In this document: positions 1 through 9,094 of the stretch, one piece after another
How positions within the stretch are numbered: position 1 is the stretch's first letter
Layout of the letters: each line of letters opens with the position of its first letter
Program-made: the position numbers and the translations under genes
The notes under the pieces: generated by a model
Databases searched by the model: none
What the model was told of the DNA's origin: nothing
What the model saw: the letters and a program-made list of their open reading frames with translations, nothing else
NCBI GenBank assembly: GCA_023249165.1
Contig: JAHFDE010000031.1
Coordinates: forward strand, 1-17,337
Origin: Candidatus Methylomirabilota bacterium
GTDB lineage: Bacteria > Methylomirabilota > Methylomirabilia > Methylomirabilales > CSP1-5
Length of the DNA: 17,337 nucleotides
Direction: 5' to 3'

Positions 1-1
1 G

Positions 2-781
2 ATGATCGCCTTTACGGGCTCGACCGAGGTCGGGAAGCTCCTCATGCGGGGCGCGGCCGCGCAGGTTAAGCGGATCTCGCTCGAATTGGGCGGCAATGCC
101 CCCTTCATCGTCTTTGAGGATGCAGACCTTGACAAGGCGGTGGCAGCAGCCGTGTCCTCCAAATTCCGGAACATGGGGCAGACCTGTATCTGCGCCAACC
201 GCATCTACGTCCAGGATTCGATCCTCGAGTCCTTCACGACCAAATTCGTGGAGCGTGTCAGGCAGCTCAAGATGGGCAATGGCCTGGAGGAGGGGGTGCA
301 CGTCGGGCCCCTGATCGATGAGGGAGGATTCAAGAAGGTCTGCGCTCATGTCGAAGACGCCGTTGCCAAGGGGGCCAGGATCCTGACGGGTGGCGCGCCG
401 CGCACAGATGGGCCGTTTGCCCACGGCCATTTCTTTGAGCCGACCGTCCTGGCGAGCGTCAAGAAGGGGATGCAGATCCTGGAAGAGGAAACCTTTGGGC
501 CCGTGGCTCCGCTGGTCCCGTTCCGGGATGAGGCCGAGGTCATCCGGGCCGCCAACGACACGCGCTATGGGCTCGCGGCCTACTTCTACAGCCAGAATGT
601 GAGTCGCTGCATCCGGGTGGCGGAGCAGCTCGAGTACGGGATTATCGGAGCGAATGACGCCATGCCCGCGGTTCCCCAGGCTCCCTTCGGCGGGCTGAAG
701 GAGAGTGGGTTCGGCCGGGAGGGGGGCCGAGAGGGCATCGAGGAGTTTCTCGAAGTGAAGCTTATCTCCCTGGGCCTTTAG
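2..781 (+). CDS. gabD: NAD(P)+-dependent succinate-semialdehyde dehydrogenase, 3' part
   Basis: The C-terminal 259 residues of an aldehyde dehydrogenase closest to GabD, which oxidises succinate semialdehyde to succinate. The reading frame is open at the left edge, so the first visible Met (at 2) is internal; E. coli GabD is about 480 residues and its N-terminal cofactor-binding half lies outside the window. Visible family marks are FTGSTEVG (4-11), the general-base Glu in LELGG (E28), and the catalytic Cys in GQTCICANR (C62). C64 lies two residues on, as in the redox-switch pair described for SSADH enzymes. KEETFGP-like (EEETFGP) and the C-terminal PFGGLKESGFGREGG are also present. The gene ends 23 nt before nuoB copy 1 and may be co-transcribed with it. 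The family is certain; the exact substrate is likely but inferred. Confidence 0.9.
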   Translation: MIAFTGSTEVGKLLMRGAAAQVKRISLELGGNAPFIVFEDADLDKAVAAAVSSKFRNMGQTCICANRIYVQDSILESFTTKFVERVRQLKMGNGLEEGVHVGPLIDEGGFKKVCAHVEDAVAKGARILTGGAPRTDGPFAHGHFFEPTVLASVKKGMQILEEETFGPVAPLVPFRDEAEVIRAANDTRYGLAAYFYSQNVSRCIRVAEQLEYGIIGANDAMPAVPQAPFGGLKESGFGREGGREGIEEFLEVKLISLGL

Positions 782-804
782 GGTCCAGGGTTACGGAGGA
801 CTGC

Positions 805-1320
805 ATGAGTGTCCTTGAAGGCAAGTTGGAGCCGGGCATCATCACCACCACATTAGACTGGCTCTTCAACTGGGCCCGGAAGTCTTCCCCCTGGCCGATG
901 ACCTTCGGGTTGGCGTGCTGCGCCATCGAGATGATGGCCACCGGGGCCTCGCGATTCGACCTGGACCGCCTGGGGGCCGGGGTTTTCCGCCCCTCGCCGA
1001 GGCAGTCGGACGTCATGATCGTGGCCGGGACGGTCACGGAGAAGATGGCGCCCGTGATCAAGACCCTCTACGACCAGATGCCCGAGCCCAAGTGGGTCAT
1101 CGCCATGGGCGCCTGCGCCATCTCCGGCGGGCCCTTTTACTATGACGCCTATCACGTCGTCAAAGGGGTGGATCTAGTCGTTCCCGTGGACGTCTACGTC
1201 CCCGGCTGTCCCCCTCGACCGGAGGCCCTCATCTACGGTGTGCTGAAGCTGCAGGAAAAGATCGAGCGGTCGACCATCGCCAAGAGGAAGGGGCCACCCG
1301 CCACTCAAAAGAGTTCATAG
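805..1320 (+). CDS. nuoB: NADH:quinone oxidoreductase subunit B, copy 1
   Basis: A 171-residue NuoB-family protein, the complex I subunit that holds the terminal [4Fe-4S] cluster N2 next to the quinone site on the cytoplasmic side of the membrane. The cluster ligands are visible: C38 and C39 (LACCAIEMM), C104 (MGACAISGG) and C135 (VPGCPPRP). The CC-A-I-E motif fits NuoB rather than the small subunit of group 4 hydrogenases. ATG at 805 follows ACGGAGGA with good spacing. Compared with copy 2 at 5567, this copy has one extra residue in the segment after the third Cys (PFYYDAYHVVKG) and Ile at the position usually occupied by Asn or Ser (CAISGG). No nuoA, nuoC or other nuo gene is adjacent, so it is an orphan copy. 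Which enzyme complex it joins cannot be told from here. Confidence 0.93.
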   Translation: MSVLEGKLEPGIITTTLDWLFNWARKSSPWPMTFGLACCAIEMMATGASRFDLDRLGAGVFRPSPRQSDVMIVAGTVTEKMAPVIKTLYDQMPEPKWVIAMGACAISGGPFYYDAYHVVKGVDLVVPVDVYVPGCPPRPEALIYGVLKLQEKIERSTIAKRKGPPATQKSS

Positions 1321-1482
1321 TTCAGGGTTCAGAGGTCGAGCGAGCTTTCCACCGAGCGTCCCTGCTGGTATCCATGAACCATGAACGGCTCGACTGAGGC
1401 CTCGACGGTGAGCCCTTCGGCAGTGAGCTCAGGGCCGAACTGCTCGGCCGAACCGCTCGCCGAAGTCTCTGAACCATGAACG
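1312..1482. repeat. heptamer-rich spacer with inverted GTTCA-type repeats
   Basis: The nuoB-moaA spacer contains 7-nt units of the type GTTCANN. Three stand in tandem at 1312-1333 (GTTCATA, GTTCAGG, GTTCAGA). The reverse-complement form CATGAAC is at 1373-1386 (two units) and 1475-1481. GGTTCAGAG near 1325 is exactly complementary to CTCTGAACC at 1467-1475, so the whole spacer could fold back on itself. The middle (1404-1440) holds CCTTCGG...TGAGCTCAGGGCCGAAC. From memory this resembles an intergenic palindrome (CCTTCGACAAGCTCAGGGCGAAC-like) common in many environmental genomes. Function unknown. Confidence 0.6.
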
Positions 1483-1496
1483 AGTACGAGAGCGCA

Positions 1497-2531
<1,035 letters not shown>

Positions 2532-2625
2532 AGGAGTAGAGGAGGGGCCTCCGGCTCGAGCGGTCACCTCCGGTCAGTCCAGGCCCGGGCCGCGCCTCAA
2601 CGGGCACCTCTCTGCATCATCCATA

Positions 2626-2724
2626 TCCAACGTGTCCAACGTCCAATGTCGAGAATAGCGCCGGGTGCTGAGGACTGAGGTCGAACACCCGGCACCCAAT
2701 ATCTAACACCTAACACCCAAGACC
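2626..2724. repeat. heptamer tandem repeats and inverted repeat before the M24 peptidase gene
   Basis: This stretch has TCCAACG units at 2626-2632 and 2635-2641 and TCCAATG at 2642-2648. An inverted repeat follows, GCCGGGTG (2660-2667) with CACCCGGC (2686-2693) and an 18-nt loop, but with no T-run, so it is not a standard terminator. Then come TAACACC units at 2704-2710 and 2711-2717 and CAAGACC at 2718-2724, directly against the ATG at 2726. The 7-nt period is the same as in the nuoB-moaA spacer although the unit differs. The repeats occupy the place where a Shine-Dalgarno would be expected. Confidence 0.6.
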
Positions 2725-2725
2725 G

Positions 2726-3844
2726 ATGGAAGAAGCACGGTTGATCATTGCGGCCAGTGCGCGGGATGCCGACCTGTATTACGCCAGCCGCTTCCACGCC
2801 CCTGATCCGTTCCCCTTCTTCCAGGTGGGCAGGGAACGGGTGATCATCGTGAGCGACCTGGAACTCGGGCGGGCCAGGAGTCAGGCCGCCGTCGAGACCG
2901 TCCTCCCCCTCCGGACCTATGAGGATCGGGCGAAGGGTCGAGTGCCGCAGCCGACCATGCTCGATGCCGTCGAGGAGGCACTCCGAGAGCGCGGGATCGG
3001 TTGCCTCCTCGTCCCCGGCAGTTTTCCCGCGGAGTACGTCGACAAGCTGCGGGATCGCGGCTTCACGCTGCGGGTCAAGGAGGGGATCTTTTTCGAGGAA
3101 CGGTTGACCAAGTCGGAGGCGGAGATCGCCTGGATCACGGAGGCCCTCCGGGTCGCCGAGGAGGCCATGGCCATCGCCATCCAGGCCATCCGCGAGGCCG
3201 AGATCCGGGGGCACGGCCTCTACCGAGCGGGCGCGCCCCTGACCTCGGAGGCCGTGCGGCGGCTCATCCATCACCTCCTACTCGACCGCGATTGCATAGC
3301 CGACCACACCATCGTGGCTGGCGGCGAGCACGGCAGCGACCCGCATCACGAAGGGACCGGGCCGCTGCCGGCCCATGAGCCCCTCGTGATCGACATCTTC
3401 CCCCGTTCGAGCCGGACCCACTACTTCGGCGACCTCACCCGCACCGTGCTCCGAGGCCGCGCCTCGGAGCGCGTGCGGCAGATGTACGCGGCGGTGCTCC
3501 AGGCGCAAGAGCAGGCGTTTTCCCTGATCCGCGATGGGGCCGATGGAGCTGCGATCCACCAGGAGGTGACGGCGCTCTTCGAGGGGTTGGGCTTTTCCAC
3601 GGGGGAGGCGAACGGGCGGATGCAGGGGTTCTTTCATGGGACCGGGCACGGGCTGGGGCTCGAGATCCACGAACCGCCGCGGATCGGAAAACGGGGGGCG
3701 ATCCTGCGCAGTGGAAACGTGGTGACTGTCGAGCCCGGTCTCTACTATCCGGGAGACGGAGGGGTGCGGATTGAGGATGTCGTGGTGGTGACGGAAACCG
3801 GCTGCCGGAATCTGACGACGTTCCCGAAAGTACTGGAAGTATAA
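2726..3844 (+). CDS. M24-family metallopeptidase (Xaa-Pro aminopeptidase-like)
   Basis: A 372-residue pita-bread-fold protein. The N-terminal creatinase-like domain spans roughly 1-130 and the catalytic M24 domain roughly 135-372. All five dinuclear-metal ligands of the family are present: D223 (VIDIFP), D236 (FGDLTRT), H308 (FHGTGHGLGLEIHE), E336 (VTVEPGLY) and E350 (GVRIEDVV). Such enzymes usually cleave an N-terminal residue from peptides with proline in second position, but M24 paralogs also include prolidases and inactive binders; the intact ligands argue for activity. There is no signal peptide, so it is probably cytoplasmic. The ATG at 2726 abuts heptamer repeats and has no recognisable Shine-Dalgarno. 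A promoter for the next gene lies 21 nt beyond its stop. Confidence 0.88.
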   Translation: MEEARLIIAASARDADLYYASRFHAPDPFPFFQVGRERVIIVSDLELGRARSQAAVETVLPLRTYEDRAKGRVPQPTMLDAVEEALRERGIGCLLVPGSFPAEYVDKLRDRGFTLRVKEGIFFEERLTKSEAEIAWITEALRVAEEAMAIAIQAIREAEIRGHGLYRAGAPLTSEAVRRLIHHLLLDRDCIADHTIVAGGEHGSDPHHEGTGPLPAHEPLVIDIFPRSSRTHYFGDLTRTVLRGRASERVRQMYAAVLQAQEQAFSLIRDGADGAAIHQEVTALFEGLGFSTGEANGRMQGFFHGTGHGLGLEIHEPPRIGKRGAILRSGNVVTVEPGLYYPGDGGVRIEDVVVVTETGCRNLTTFPKVLEV

Positions 3845-3865
3845 GGGAAAGCGCGCCCAATGACC

Positions 3866-3894
3866 TTGACACGAGGGCCGCAGTATCGTATAAT
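3866..3894 (+). promoter_or_regulatory. consensus sigma-70 promoter of iscS
   Basis: A perfect -35 box TTGACA (3866-3871) and a perfect -10 box TATAAT (3889-3894) are separated by the optimal 17 nt. Transcription would begin near 3901, giving a leader of about 42 nt before the iscS ATG at 3943. It probably also feeds the downstream A-type carrier gene and perhaps nuoB copy 2. Confidence 0.88.
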
Positions 3895-3942
3895 GCGAAC
3901 GGCATTCAGGCAAGGTTTTCCCTGACACCACAAGAGGCACGG

Positions 3943-5157
3943 ATGGCGCTGAACCTCCCGATTTACATGGATTACCACGCCACGACTCCTGTGGACCCGG
4001 AGGTCCTCGAGGCGATGCTCCCCTATTTTCGGGAGCATTTCGGCAATCCCTCCTCGCGGACCCACGTCTTCGGATGGACGGCCGAGGCGGCTGTCGAGAA
4101 GGCGCGGGAGCAGCTCAGCACCCTCATCGGGTGCAAGCCGATGGAGGTCGTCTTCACCTCGGGGGCCACCGAATCGAATAATCTGGCCGTGAAGGGGATC
4201 GCCTGGGCCTCTCGGGACCGCGGAAATCACATCATCACGACGGTCATCGAGCACCATGCGGTGCTCGATTCCTGTCGCCGCCTCGAAAAGGAGGGTTGTG
4301 ACGTCACGTACCTTCCGGTGGACCGGAGTGGACTGGTGGACCCGTTGCAGATCGAAGGGGCGATCACCGACCGGACCATCCTGGTGAGTGTGATTGCTGC
4401 GCACAACGAGATCGGGACGATCCAGCCCCTCGCCGAGATCGGGCGGATCTGCAAGGCCCGGGGGGTCCTGTTCCATTCCGATGCGGCCCAGGCCCTGGGA
4501 AGGATCTCCCTGAGGGTGGATGACGCTCATGCAGATCTCCTCTCCTTTTCGGCCCACAAGTTGTATGGGCCCAAGGGGGTGGGGGCGCTGTATGTCCGCC
4601 ATGTTCGGCCCGCCGTCAAGCTGATCCCCCTCATGGACGGCGGTGGCCAAGAGCGAGGGCGCCGGTCGGGGACGCAGAACGTCCCGGGGATCATTGGCTT
4701 CGGCAAGGCCTGCGAGGTGGCCTCGCGCGTGATGGCCGAAGAGGCCGAGCGGCTGACGAAGTTACGGGAGCGCTTAAAGGCAGGAATCTTGCGGCGGATC
4801 GATGGCGTCTATCTGAACGGGCATCCGGAGCGGCGCCTGCCCGGGAACCTGAATCTGAGCTTTGCCCGGGTCGAAGGGGAAGCCCTCCTCCTGAGCATGA
4901 AGGATGTCGCCGTCTCCTCGGGCTCCGCGTGCACCTCGACGCGCATGGAGCCCTCCTACGTCCTTCTTGCCCTGGGGGTGGGCGAAGAGCTGGCCAGCGC
5001 CAGCATCCGTTTTGGTCTCGGACGGTGGAGCACCGAGGAAGAGGTCGATTTTACCATCGAGAAGCTGGGAGAGCGGGTGGGGCGGCTTCGGGCCATGTGG
5101 AGTGGTTGGCCCGGGGCCGTGGAACGCATGGCGAGTGCCCGGGAGGCATCCGCATAA
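3943..5157 (+). CDS. iscS: cysteine desulfurase, IscS/NifS type
   Basis: A 404-residue PLP enzyme that removes sulfur from cysteine as a persulfide for Fe-S cluster and other sulfur-transfer pathways. Visible features are the N-terminal YMDYHATTPVDP, H105 (IEHHAVL, stacking on PLP), D180 (HSDAAQ), the Schiff-base lysine K206 (SFSAHKLYGPKG), and the persulfide cysteine C330 in the flexible loop SSGSACTS. SSGSACTS followed by EPSYVL is the class I (IscS/NifS) pattern, not SufS. AAGAGG at 3932-3937 precedes the ATG by 5 nt, and a consensus promoter lies upstream. An A-type carrier gene follows after 48 nt. No iscU scaffold, iscR or hscBA is present nearby, so the cluster is reduced compared with the standard isc operon. 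Confidence 0.95.
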   Translation: MALNLPIYMDYHATTPVDPEVLEAMLPYFREHFGNPSSRTHVFGWTAEAAVEKAREQLSTLIGCKPMEVVFTSGATESNNLAVKGIAWASRDRGNHIITTVIEHHAVLDSCRRLEKEGCDVTYLPVDRSGLVDPLQIEGAITDRTILVSVIAAHNEIGTIQPLAEIGRICKARGVLFHSDAAQALGRISLRVDDAHADLLSFSAHKLYGPKGVGALYVRHVRPAVKLIPLMDGGGQERGRRSGTQNVPGIIGFGKACEVASRVMAEEAERLTKLRERLKAGILRRIDGVYLNGHPERRLPGNLNLSFARVEGEALLLSMKDVAVSSGSACTSTRMEPSYVLLALGVGEELASASIRFGLGRWSTEEEVDFTIEKLGERVGRLRAMWSGWPGAVERMASAREASA

Positions 5158-5205
5158 CGTCTGGAAAGAAGGGGACATTCAGGCAATGAGGAGGTCGAAA
5201 GGACG

Positions 5206-5526
5206 ATGGTTACCATAACAGCAACGGCGGCAGCGAAGTTGAAAGAGCTGATGGCCAAGGAAGGGATTGAGGGCCAGGGGCTGCGCGTCCGGGTGATGGG
5301 CGGCGGCTGCTCTGGGTACCAGTACCAGATGGCCTTTGACGCCCCCCGGGAGGGGGATCGGGTCATCGAGCATGACGGGGTCAAGGTGGTGATCGACTCC
5401 AAGAGCCTGCTCTTCCTGGCTGGAACGGAAATCGACTATCAGGAGGGACTGATGGGGGCCGGTTTCGCCATCAAGAACCCCAACGCGAAAGGCTCCTGCG
5501 GCTGCGGCCAGTCGTTTCAGGCGTAA
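5206..5526 (+). CDS. iscA: A-type iron-sulfur cluster carrier (IscA/ErpA/HesB family)
   Basis: A 106-residue protein of the HesB/IscA family, which carries [2Fe-2S] or [4Fe-4S] clusters from the scaffold to apo-enzymes. The three conserved cysteines are C35 (GGCSGYQY) and C98/C100 in the C-terminal GSCGCGQSF. ATG 5206 has GAGGAGG (5188-5194) and AAAGGA (5198-5203) upstream. Lying between iscS and nuoB copy 2, it is well placed to mature Fe-S proteins such as NuoB and KorB. Whether it is IscA or ErpA by orthology cannot be settled by eye; SGYQYQMAF and the short C-terminus fit either. Confidence 0.92.
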   Translation: MVTITATAAAKLKELMAKEGIEGQGLRVRVMGGGCSGYQYQMAFDAPREGDRVIEHDGVKVVIDSKSLLFLAGTEIDYQEGLMGAGFAIKNPNAKGSCGCGQSFQA

Positions 5527-5566
5527 GATCTTCTTTGTGGGGAGCGCGAGCAGAGGAGGGATGCTC

Positions 5567-6115
5567 GTGAAGCTTGAACTGCTCGATCAGGAGCAGCCGG
5601 ACCGGACGGTGGAAGAGGAGATCAAGCGCGGCGTCCTCTTCACGACCCTGGAGAAGATGCTCAATTGGGCGCGGAGCTCTTCTCTCTGGCCGGCCACCTT
5701 TGGGCTCGCATGCTGCGCCATCGAGATGATGGCCACTGCCGCCTCCCGATTCGATCTTGCCCGATTCGGGGCCGAGGTCTTTCGCGCTTCGCCCCGCCAG
5801 GCGGACCTGATGATTGTCTCGGGCCGGGTCAGCAAGAAGATGGCCCCGGTGCTCCGGCGGGTATACGACCAGATGGCCGAACCCAAATGGGTGATTGCCA
5901 TGGGGGCGTGTGCCTCCTGTGGCGGGATCTTTAACGACTACGCCATCGTGCAGGGGGTGGACAAGATCGTGCCGGTGGACGTGTACGTGCCCGGGTGTCC
6001 ACCACGCCCAGAGCAGTTGATCCACGGCATCATGCTGCTTCAGCAAAAGATCGCCAAGGAACGTCACCGGCCAGAGGATCTGGTGCACCTGCCCTGGCGG
6101 CGGCAGGGCGCATGA
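5567..6115 (+). CDS. nuoB: NADH:quinone oxidoreductase subunit B, copy 2
   Basis: A second NuoB-family protein, 182 residues from GTG 5567. Cluster N2 ligands are C49 and C50 (LACCAIEMM), the first Cys of GACASCGG, and the Cys of VPGCPPRP. CASCGG carries an additional cysteine where most NuoB proteins have CANSGG or CASSGG. The GTG at 5567 is chosen because AGGAGGG (5554-5560) sits 6 nt before it; ATG 5561 directly abuts that sequence, and GTG 5537 has no ribosome site. The protein is more than half identical by eye to copy 1. It lies 36 nt or more before korA and after the Fe-S carrier gene, with no other nuo gene, so it may belong to a ferredoxin-linked complex I variant (inference). Confidence 0.92.
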   Translation: MKLELLDQEQPDRTVEEEIKRGVLFTTLEKMLNWARSSSLWPATFGLACCAIEMMATAASRFDLARFGAEVFRASPRQADLMIVSGRVSKKMAPVLRRVYDQMAEPKWVIAMGACASCGGIFNDYAIVQGVDKIVPVDVYVPGCPPRPEQLIHGIMLLQQKIAKERHRPEDLVHLPWRRQGA

Positions 6116-6170
6116 CAATCGGGAAAACAGCGCAAGTCACCGGGAGAGTGTTGTGAGCGAGGAGGAAACG

Positions 6171-8039
6171 ATGACCACCCATACCGAAACTCCGCCCCGC
6201 CCGCAGGTGCCCAAGCGCACCGAAGAGCTGGACGAGGTGGTGATCCGTTTCGCCGGGGACTCAGGGGACGGGATGCAACTCGCCGGGATGCAGTTCACCA
6301 ACGAGACGGCAGTGGCGGGCACGGACCTCGCGACGCTCCCCGATTTCCCTGCCGAGATCCGGGCGCCCGCCGGGACGCTCTTCGGGGTGAGCGGCTTTCA
6401 GGTCAATTTCAGCAGCCACGACATCTTTACCCCCGGAGACAACCCCGACGTCCTGGTCATGATGAATCCCGCAGCTCTCAAGGTGAATCTCCGGGATCTC
6501 AAGCCGGGCGGGATCATCATCGCGGATACGGCGGAGTTCACCGAGAATAACTTGAAGAAGGCCGGCTTCGCCACCAGTCCCCTCGAGGACGGCTCTCTCG
6601 CCAAGTATCAGGTCTTCCCGGTGGACATCACCCAGATGACCCTCCGCGCCGTGGAGGGGTTGAACCTGAACACGAAGGTGGCGAGCCGGTGCAAGAACTT
6701 CTACGCCCTGGGGCTGACCTCGTGGTTGTTCACCCGGCCCATCGACCCGACGATCCGCTGGATCGAGGGCCGGTTCAAGAAGACGCCGGAGCTGGTCGAT
6801 GCCAACATCCGAGCCCTCAAGGCGGGGTACCACTTCGGCGAGACGGCCGAGATGTTCGCCGTCCAGTATGAGGTCAAGCCGGCCCGTCTGGTCCCGGGGA
6901 AGTACCGGAACATCACGGGGAATTCGGCCACCGCGTTAGGGTTCATCGCGGCGGCGGAGCGGGCGGGGCTCCCCCTCTTCCTGGGCAGCTATCCGATCAC
7001 TCCGGCAAGCGACGTGCTCCACGAGGTTGCGAGCTACAAGAATTTCAATGTGTACACCTTCCAGGCGGAGGATGAGATCGCAGCGGTGGGGGCAGCGCTC
7101 GGGGCGGCGTATGGAGGGGCGATCGGGATCTGTACCACGAGCGGCCCGGGGATGCTGCTCAAGCAGGAGATGATCAACCTGGCGGTGATGGTGGAGCTTC
7201 CACTCATCATCGCCGACATCCAGCGTGCAGGCCCCTCGACCGGCATGCCGACCAAGACCGAGCAGGCGGACCTGTTGATGGCAATATACGGGCGGGCCAG
7301 CGAATCCCCCGTGGTCGTCCTGGCCCCGGCGACTCCCGGCGAGTGTTTCTTCATGGCCTTCGAGGCGGTGCGGCTCGCCGCCAAGTATATGGTCCCGGTG
7401 ATCTATATGTCCGACGGCTATCTGGCCAATGGGGCCGAGCCTTGGAAAATCCCGAAGGTAAGCGAGCTTCCCCAGATCGATGTCCAGTTCCGCACCAGTC
7501 CCGAGGGGTTTCAACCCTATCTTCGGGACCCGGAGACGTTAGCCCGGGCCTGGGTGAAACCGGGGACACCGGGGCTCGAGCATCGGATCGGAGGCCTGGC
7601 GAAGGAAGATGTCACCGGTCATGTGAGCTATGATCCGATCAATAATGAAAAGATGGTGCGGCTGCGCGCGGAGAAGGTCGCCCGCGTCGCGATGGATATC
7701 CCCCGGACCGACGTTCGCGGCGATCCGTCCGGCAAGCTCCTGGTGATCGGGTGGGGGAGCACCTATGGCGCCCTCGTGGAGGCGACTGAGCGGGTGCGCG
7801 CCCAGGGGAAATCGGTCTCCCATGTCCACCTCCGGTATCTCAATCCGCTGCCGCCCGATCTGAAGGAGATCATCCGGCGGTTCGAGAGGGTCCTGGTTCC
7901 TGAGTTGAATACGGGCCAGCTCTTGAAGATCATCCGGGCGGAATATCTCGTGGATGCCAAAGGGATGAACAAGATCCAGGGGTACCCCTTCAAGGTGGGC
8001 GAGCTCATGCAGAAGATCCAGGAACTCTTGGAGGAATGA
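6171..8039 (+). CDS. korA: 2-oxoglutarate:ferredoxin oxidoreductase, alpha subunit (gamma-alpha fusion)
   Basis: The large subunit of the CoA-dependent enzyme that oxidises 2-oxoglutarate to succinyl-CoA and CO2 while reducing ferredoxin. From ATG 6171 it has 622 residues. An N-terminal gamma domain (about 20-200, starting with FAGDSGDGM at 27-35) is fused to the pyrimidine-binding domain (YPITPASD at 274-281, QAEDEIAAVGAALGAAYGG near 299-316, TSGPG near 323) and a transketolase C-terminal-like domain. This fused arrangement is typical of two-subunit KorAB, as in Mycobacterium and Hydrogenobacter. ATG 6171 is chosen because AGGAGG (6160-6165) precedes it by 5 nt; the upstream GTG at 6153 has no such site. 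The gene is followed after 1 nt by korB. A related 2-oxoacid substrate remains possible. Confidence 0.93.
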   Translation: MTTHTETPPRPQVPKRTEELDEVVIRFAGDSGDGMQLAGMQFTNETAVAGTDLATLPDFPAEIRAPAGTLFGVSGFQVNFSSHDIFTPGDNPDVLVMMNPAALKVNLRDLKPGGIIIADTAEFTENNLKKAGFATSPLEDGSLAKYQVFPVDITQMTLRAVEGLNLNTKVASRCKNFYALGLTSWLFTRPIDPTIRWIEGRFKKTPELVDANIRALKAGYHFGETAEMFAVQYEVKPARLVPGKYRNITGNSATALGFIAAAERAGLPLFLGSYPITPASDVLHEVASYKNFNVYTFQAEDEIAAVGAALGAAYGGAIGICTTSGPGMLLKQEMINLAVMVELPLIIADIQRAGPSTGMPTKTEQADLLMAIYGRASESPVVVLAPATPGECFFMAFEAVRLAAKYMVPVIYMSDGYLANGAEPWKIPKVSELPQIDVQFRTSPEGFQPYLRDPETLARAWVKPGTPGLEHRIGGLAKEDVTGHVSYDPINNEKMVRLRAEKVARVAMDIPRTDVRGDPSGKLLVIGWGSTYGALVEATERVRAQGKSVSHVHLRYLNPLPPDLKEIIRRFERVLVPELNTGQLLKIIRAEYLVDAKGMNKIQGYPFKVGELMQKIQELLEE

Positions 8040-8040
8040 A

Positions 8041-9060
8041 ATGAGTCAGGCAGCCACGCCGATGCTGAAATTGACCCGCAAGGATTTCATGTCGGACCAG
8101 GAGGTCCGCTGGTGCCCGGGCTGCGGGGATTACGCCATCCTGGCGCAGATGCAGAAGGTCCTGCCCGAGCTGGGCATCCCCCGGGACCAGTTGGTCTTTG
8201 TCTCCGGGATCGGCTGCGCGAGCCGCTTCCCCTATTACATGAATACCTACGGCTTTCACACGATCCACGGCCGCGCTCCGGCGATTGCCACGGGCCTCAA
8301 GATCAGCCGGCCGGAGCTTCACGTCTGGGTGGTGACGGGGGACGGCGACGGCTTGAGCATCGGGGGGAACCACCTCATCCATGCCCTGCGCCGGAACGTC
8401 GACATCAAGATCCTCCTCTTCAACAACCGGATCTACGGGCTGACCAAAGGGCAATACTCCCCCACCTCGGAGCTCGGGAAGGTGACCAAATCCACGCCCT
8501 TCGGGTCGCTGGATTACCCCATCAACCCCATCGAGATTGCCCTGGGGGCAGAGGCGACGTTTGTCGCGCGGAGCGTCGATGTAGAGACCAAGCACCTGCA
8601 GGAGACGTTAAGGCGAGCCCACGAGCACAAGGGCTCCGCCTTCATCGAGATCCTGCAGAATTGCAACGTCTTTAACGACGGGGCGTGGGAACCGATCACG
8701 GATCGTGCGACCAAGGGGGACCACCAGTTGGTCCTCGAGCAGGGCAAACCCCTGGTCTTTGGGAAGAACCGAGAGAAGGGGATCCGCCTCGGAAAGGATA
8801 TGAACCCCGAGATCGTGACCCTGGGGGAGGGGGTGGATACATCCCAGCTGCTGGTCCATGATGAGACCAACCCGAGCATGGCCTATATCCTGAGTCGGCT
8901 CGGGCCGCAATTTCCGACACCCATCGGGGTCTTCCGGGCGGTGAAGAGGATGACCTATGATGAAGGGGCCAACGCCCAGATCGAGAGCGCCAAGAAGCGA
9001 CTCGGACCGGGGGATCTGGAGGCCATCCTCAACCGGGGAGACACCTGGGTGGTCAAGTAA
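8041..9060 (+). CDS. korB: 2-oxoglutarate:ferredoxin oxidoreductase, beta subunit
   Basis: A 339-residue subunit that binds thiamine diphosphate and one [4Fe-4S] cluster and is the partner of KorA. Cluster cysteines are C25 and C28 (RWCPGCGDY), C59 (GIGCASRFPYY) and C208 (LQNCNVF). The thiamine diphosphate/Mg motif is GDGDGLSIGGNH from residue 100, with FNNRIYGLTKGQYSPTS downstream. There is no extra ferredoxin domain, so electrons should go to an external ferredoxin, which is not encoded here. ATG 8041 starts 1 nt after the korA stop and has GGAGG inside the end of korA, which indicates translational coupling. Within the TCA cycle the pair can replace the 2-oxoglutarate dehydrogenase complex. 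A strong terminator follows. Confidence 0.95.
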   Translation: MSQAATPMLKLTRKDFMSDQEVRWCPGCGDYAILAQMQKVLPELGIPRDQLVFVSGIGCASRFPYYMNTYGFHTIHGRAPAIATGLKISRPELHVWVVTGDGDGLSIGGNHLIHALRRNVDIKILLFNNRIYGLTKGQYSPTSELGKVTKSTPFGSLDYPINPIEIALGAEATFVARSVDVETKHLQETLRRAHEHKGSAFIEILQNCNVFNDGAWEPITDRATKGDHQLVLEQGKPLVFGKNREKGIRLGKDMNPEIVTLGEGVDTSQLLVHDETNPSMAYILSRLGPQFPTPIGVFRAVKRMTYDEGANAQIESAKKRLGPGDLEAILNRGDTWVVK

Positions 9061-9094
9061 TCAGTACACCGCCTTCCGCTCTGTCATACCGGCT

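Noticed and set aside
805..1320. Small subunit of an energy-converting hydrogenase instead of NuoB
   Set aside because: The LACCAIE motif and VPGCPPRP are the NuoB pattern; no hydrogenase large subunit with nickel-binding motifs is nearby.
2660..2693. Inverted repeat after moaA as a terminator
   Set aside because: The 8-bp stem has an 18-nt loop and no following T-run; it is more likely part of the repeat-rich spacer.
6153..6170. GTG at 6153 as the korA start
   Set aside because: ATG 6171 has AGGAGG at ideal spacing, while the GTG has no ribosome site and would place that AGGAGG inside the coding region.
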